A DNA stretch of 64,000 nt from CAWJPY01 sp963844865 (GTDB taxonomy: Bacteria > Acidobacteriota > Thermoanaerobaculia > Thermoanaerobaculales > Sulfomarinibacteraceae): the NCBI GenBank assembly GCA_963844865.1, contig CAWJPY010000029.1, forward strand, positions 11,844-75,843, written 5' to 3'. Positions 62,596 to 64,000 of the stretch are shown one piece after another (the stretch's first letter is position 1; each line of letters opens with the position of its first letter). A program made the translations under genes and the position numbers. Under the pieces are notes generated by a model. It worked only from the letters and a program-made list of their open reading frames with translations, was not told where the DNA came from and searched no databases.

Positions 62596-63519
62596 TCAGT
62601 CGCCGCTCTCGTCCCCCGCCCCCTGCTGGCCGGTTCCCATCATGCCCATGAAGGGCCCCAGGGCGTTCTTCATGGCCTGCTCGAACTCGTCCTTGGTCTC
62701 GGCCGCGGCGAGCTGGTCGACCACACCTTCCACCATGCCGATCATGGCCATGGCCTGGGCCTTGCCCTGGGCCATCTGCTCGGGAGTGATGGCCGCGATC
62801 TTCTGCCTGGCGTCCGCCATGTCGGCATCCCACTTGGCAGCCATCTCGGCGGGCACCCAGCGGCCTTCGACGCGGGTGAAGGAGGCCTCCTCCGGCTCCT
62901 CGCCGGGCGTCGACATCCTGAGCACGGCGCTGTCGCCGTCCTGGGACACCACCTCGACCTTGGACGCCCGCAGCTTGGCGACGAAGTCCTCGTGCTCCTT
63001 CGCGGACGTGGAGGACATGGTGGCCGCCTTGGCCATGACCGCGGCGCCGGTCGTCGCCAGGTAGTGCTCCCAGTCCATCGTCTTGAGGCTCTCCAGGCTC
63101 GCCAGATCGCTCGCAAAGACGCTGTCGAGCAGCCCGACCACGGTGTCCCAGTTGGCCTCGACGTCGGCCTTCTTGTCGCCCGAGGCATTGACGAGGGCGC
63201 TGTCCAGGATGTACTGCTTCTTGTCCCTGAGCACGCCCACCGCCTTGCGCCCGACCCGGAAGACGCCGTTCCAGATCTCGGGGTCCATCTTGGCGGCGAA
63301 GGCGTGGGTGATCTCGGTGACGTCCTCCTGGTAGGAGGCCGGCAGGGCCTGCCAGACGACCTCGGGATGACCGTCCGCCAGGGCCTCGGTGACGGCCCTC
63401 ACCGTGCCGTCCGGTGAGCCCGGCAGGTTGGCGGCGACGGCAGCCGGCGCGACGAGCGCCGCCAGCACCGGTAGAACGAGAAGTCCCATCAGCGAGCCAC
63501 GATCACGGTGACGATCCAT
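62596..63519 (-). CDS. Hypothetical exported protein
   Basis: This 307-residue protein has a signal peptide (MGLLVLPVLAALVAPAAVAA, cleavage near 30). The mature part is helical, with SYQEDVTEITHAFAAKMDPE, a later beta-rich VEVVSQDGDSAVLRMSTPG and VEGRWVPAEMAAKWDADM, which resembles DUF-type lipoproteins that measure or bind in the periplasm. It ends in a Met/Gly-rich low-complexity tail (LGPFMGMMGTGQQGAG). I do not recognise a family. It stands alone on the minus strand. Confidence 0.65.
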   Translation of the reverse strand: MDRHRDRGSLMGLLVLPVLAALVAPAAVAANLPGSPDGTVRAVTEALADGHPEVVWQALPASYQEDVTEITHAFAAKMDPEIWNGVFRVGRKAVGVLRDKKQYILDSALVNASGDKKADVEANWDTVVGLLDSVFASDLASLESLKTMDWEHYLATTGAAVMAKAATMSSTSAKEHEDFVAKLRASKVEVVSQDGDSAVLRMSTPGEEPEEASFTRVEGRWVPAEMAAKWDADMADARQKIAAITPEQMAQGKAQAMAMIGMVEGVVDQLAAAETKDEFEQAMKNALGPFMGMMGTGQQGAGDESGD

Positions 63520-63748
63520 TCATCCCTCCCCAAGAATGTTGTGTGGCCGGGCCGCCAAGGGGCGGACGCCGACCCCCGTTATCCACCACAGCACATCCGG
63601 ACGCATCGAGCTTTCGACCCCCCGGCCGCGACCACGCGCATGATACTCCCTCTCGCATACCGTCCACTACGGGCAGTCTTCGGTCGAGAGCCCGGCACGG
63701 AGACCCCGTCCGATGCCGGGTCGTGGCGCTGTGCGCTCGCCGGAGCCC

Positions 63749-64000
63749 CTACCTCGTGTACATCCCGATGACCCGCTCGATGGCGGCTGCGCACACCGGG
63801 CAGAAGGACTGCGGGTTGCGGGTGAACATGATGCAGTCCGTGGCCGGACGGTAGAGGCCGTGGGCTCGGTAGCCCGCCCCCTCGAAGGCCCCCACCTTGC
63901 CGGCATAGGGCTCGCCGGCGAGCATGGGGCCCGTCACCGCCTTCACCTCGGCGAAGTAGGCGTCCATCTCCGCCTCCGAGGCCCCCTGCGCCCGCAGCGC
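63749..64000 (-). CDS. C-terminal end of an M64-like (IgA-type) peptidase, 5' part outside window
   Basis: The minus-strand frame is open to the window edge (Ala-Leu-Arg-Ala-Gln-Gly-Ala-Ser before MDAYFAEV) and ends at 63749. The peptide VGAFEGAGYRAHGLYRPATD, then CIMFTRNPQSFCPVCAAAIE, matches the C-terminal signature of peptidase family M64, where these Cys residues are conserved. The catalytic HExxH part lies beyond the edge. Members are secreted zinc proteases. Bases 63520-63748 contain no gene that I can support. Confidence 0.75.
   Translation of the reverse strand, partial: ALRAQGASEAEMDAYFAEVKAVTGPMLAGEPYAGKVGAFEGAGYRAHGLYRPATDCIMFTRNPQSFCPVCAAAIERVIGMYTR

Overview
The window is high-GC DNA (by eye around 70%) from a Gram-negative bacterium. 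The envelope genes support this: opgG/opgH periplasmic glucan synthesis, a TolC-RND-MFP efflux operon, exported rubrerythrin, HtrA proteases and cardiolipin synthase. Family content (long-form isocitrate lyase, M16 peptidase pair, M64-like peptidase tail, hybrid PAS kinases) fits environmental lineages such as Acidobacteriota, Myxococcota or Methylomirabilota, but nothing here fixes the phylum. No rRNA, tRNA, CRISPR array, phage or transposase gene was seen.

Layout. 1-4.5 kb is a defence-like patch: an AbiEi antitoxin cut by the window edge, a decayed AbiEii toxin, a frameshifted Fic AMPylase and an SF1 helicase with a complete DnaQ-type exonuclease domain inserted. 4.6-23 kb is mostly housekeeping and envelope: YaiI, pyrophosphatase, DUF1003 protein, MprF, a YXWGXW protein, a LuxR regulator, HtrA, exonuclease III, two similar PAS-kinase-receiver hybrids, a dihaem cytochrome, cardiolipin synthase and a YfcC carrier. 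24-28.2 kb is a self-contained sigma-54 circuit: kinase, enhancer-binding regulator, palindromic upstream sites, a canonical -24/-12 promoter, exported rubrerythrin and a DUF2231 membrane protein. 28.4-30.4 kb holds a tandemly duplicated cassette: promoter blocks, a predicted H-type RNA pseudoknot with a compensatory base change, a three-hairpin membrane protein and a terminator. 30.6-50.7 kb carries E1 alpha/beta dehydrogenase genes, a beta-lactamase-fold hydrolase, a second HtrA, a URO-D family protein, an EEP phosphatase, the efflux operon, opgG-orf-opgH, isocitrate lyase and a HAD hydrolase. 50.9-64 kb has paired M16 peptidases, a metallophosphoesterase, an FAD oxidoreductase, a haloalkane dehalogenase-like hydrolase, an aldo/keto reductase, a GST, two SDRs and the end of an M64-like peptidase.

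Two repeat classes are confined to intergenic DNA. One is a 100-160 bp inverted-repeat element built on the palindrome GGTGCCWGGCACC (about ten loci), which looks like a REPIN or MITE. The other is degenerate GATCGC/GCGGACGC-type tracts.

At least ten genes are split by single-base indels, several of them in G/C runs, with intact homology on both sides. This looks more like consensus sequence error than decay, so most split genes are annotated as single CDSs spanning the frameshift.
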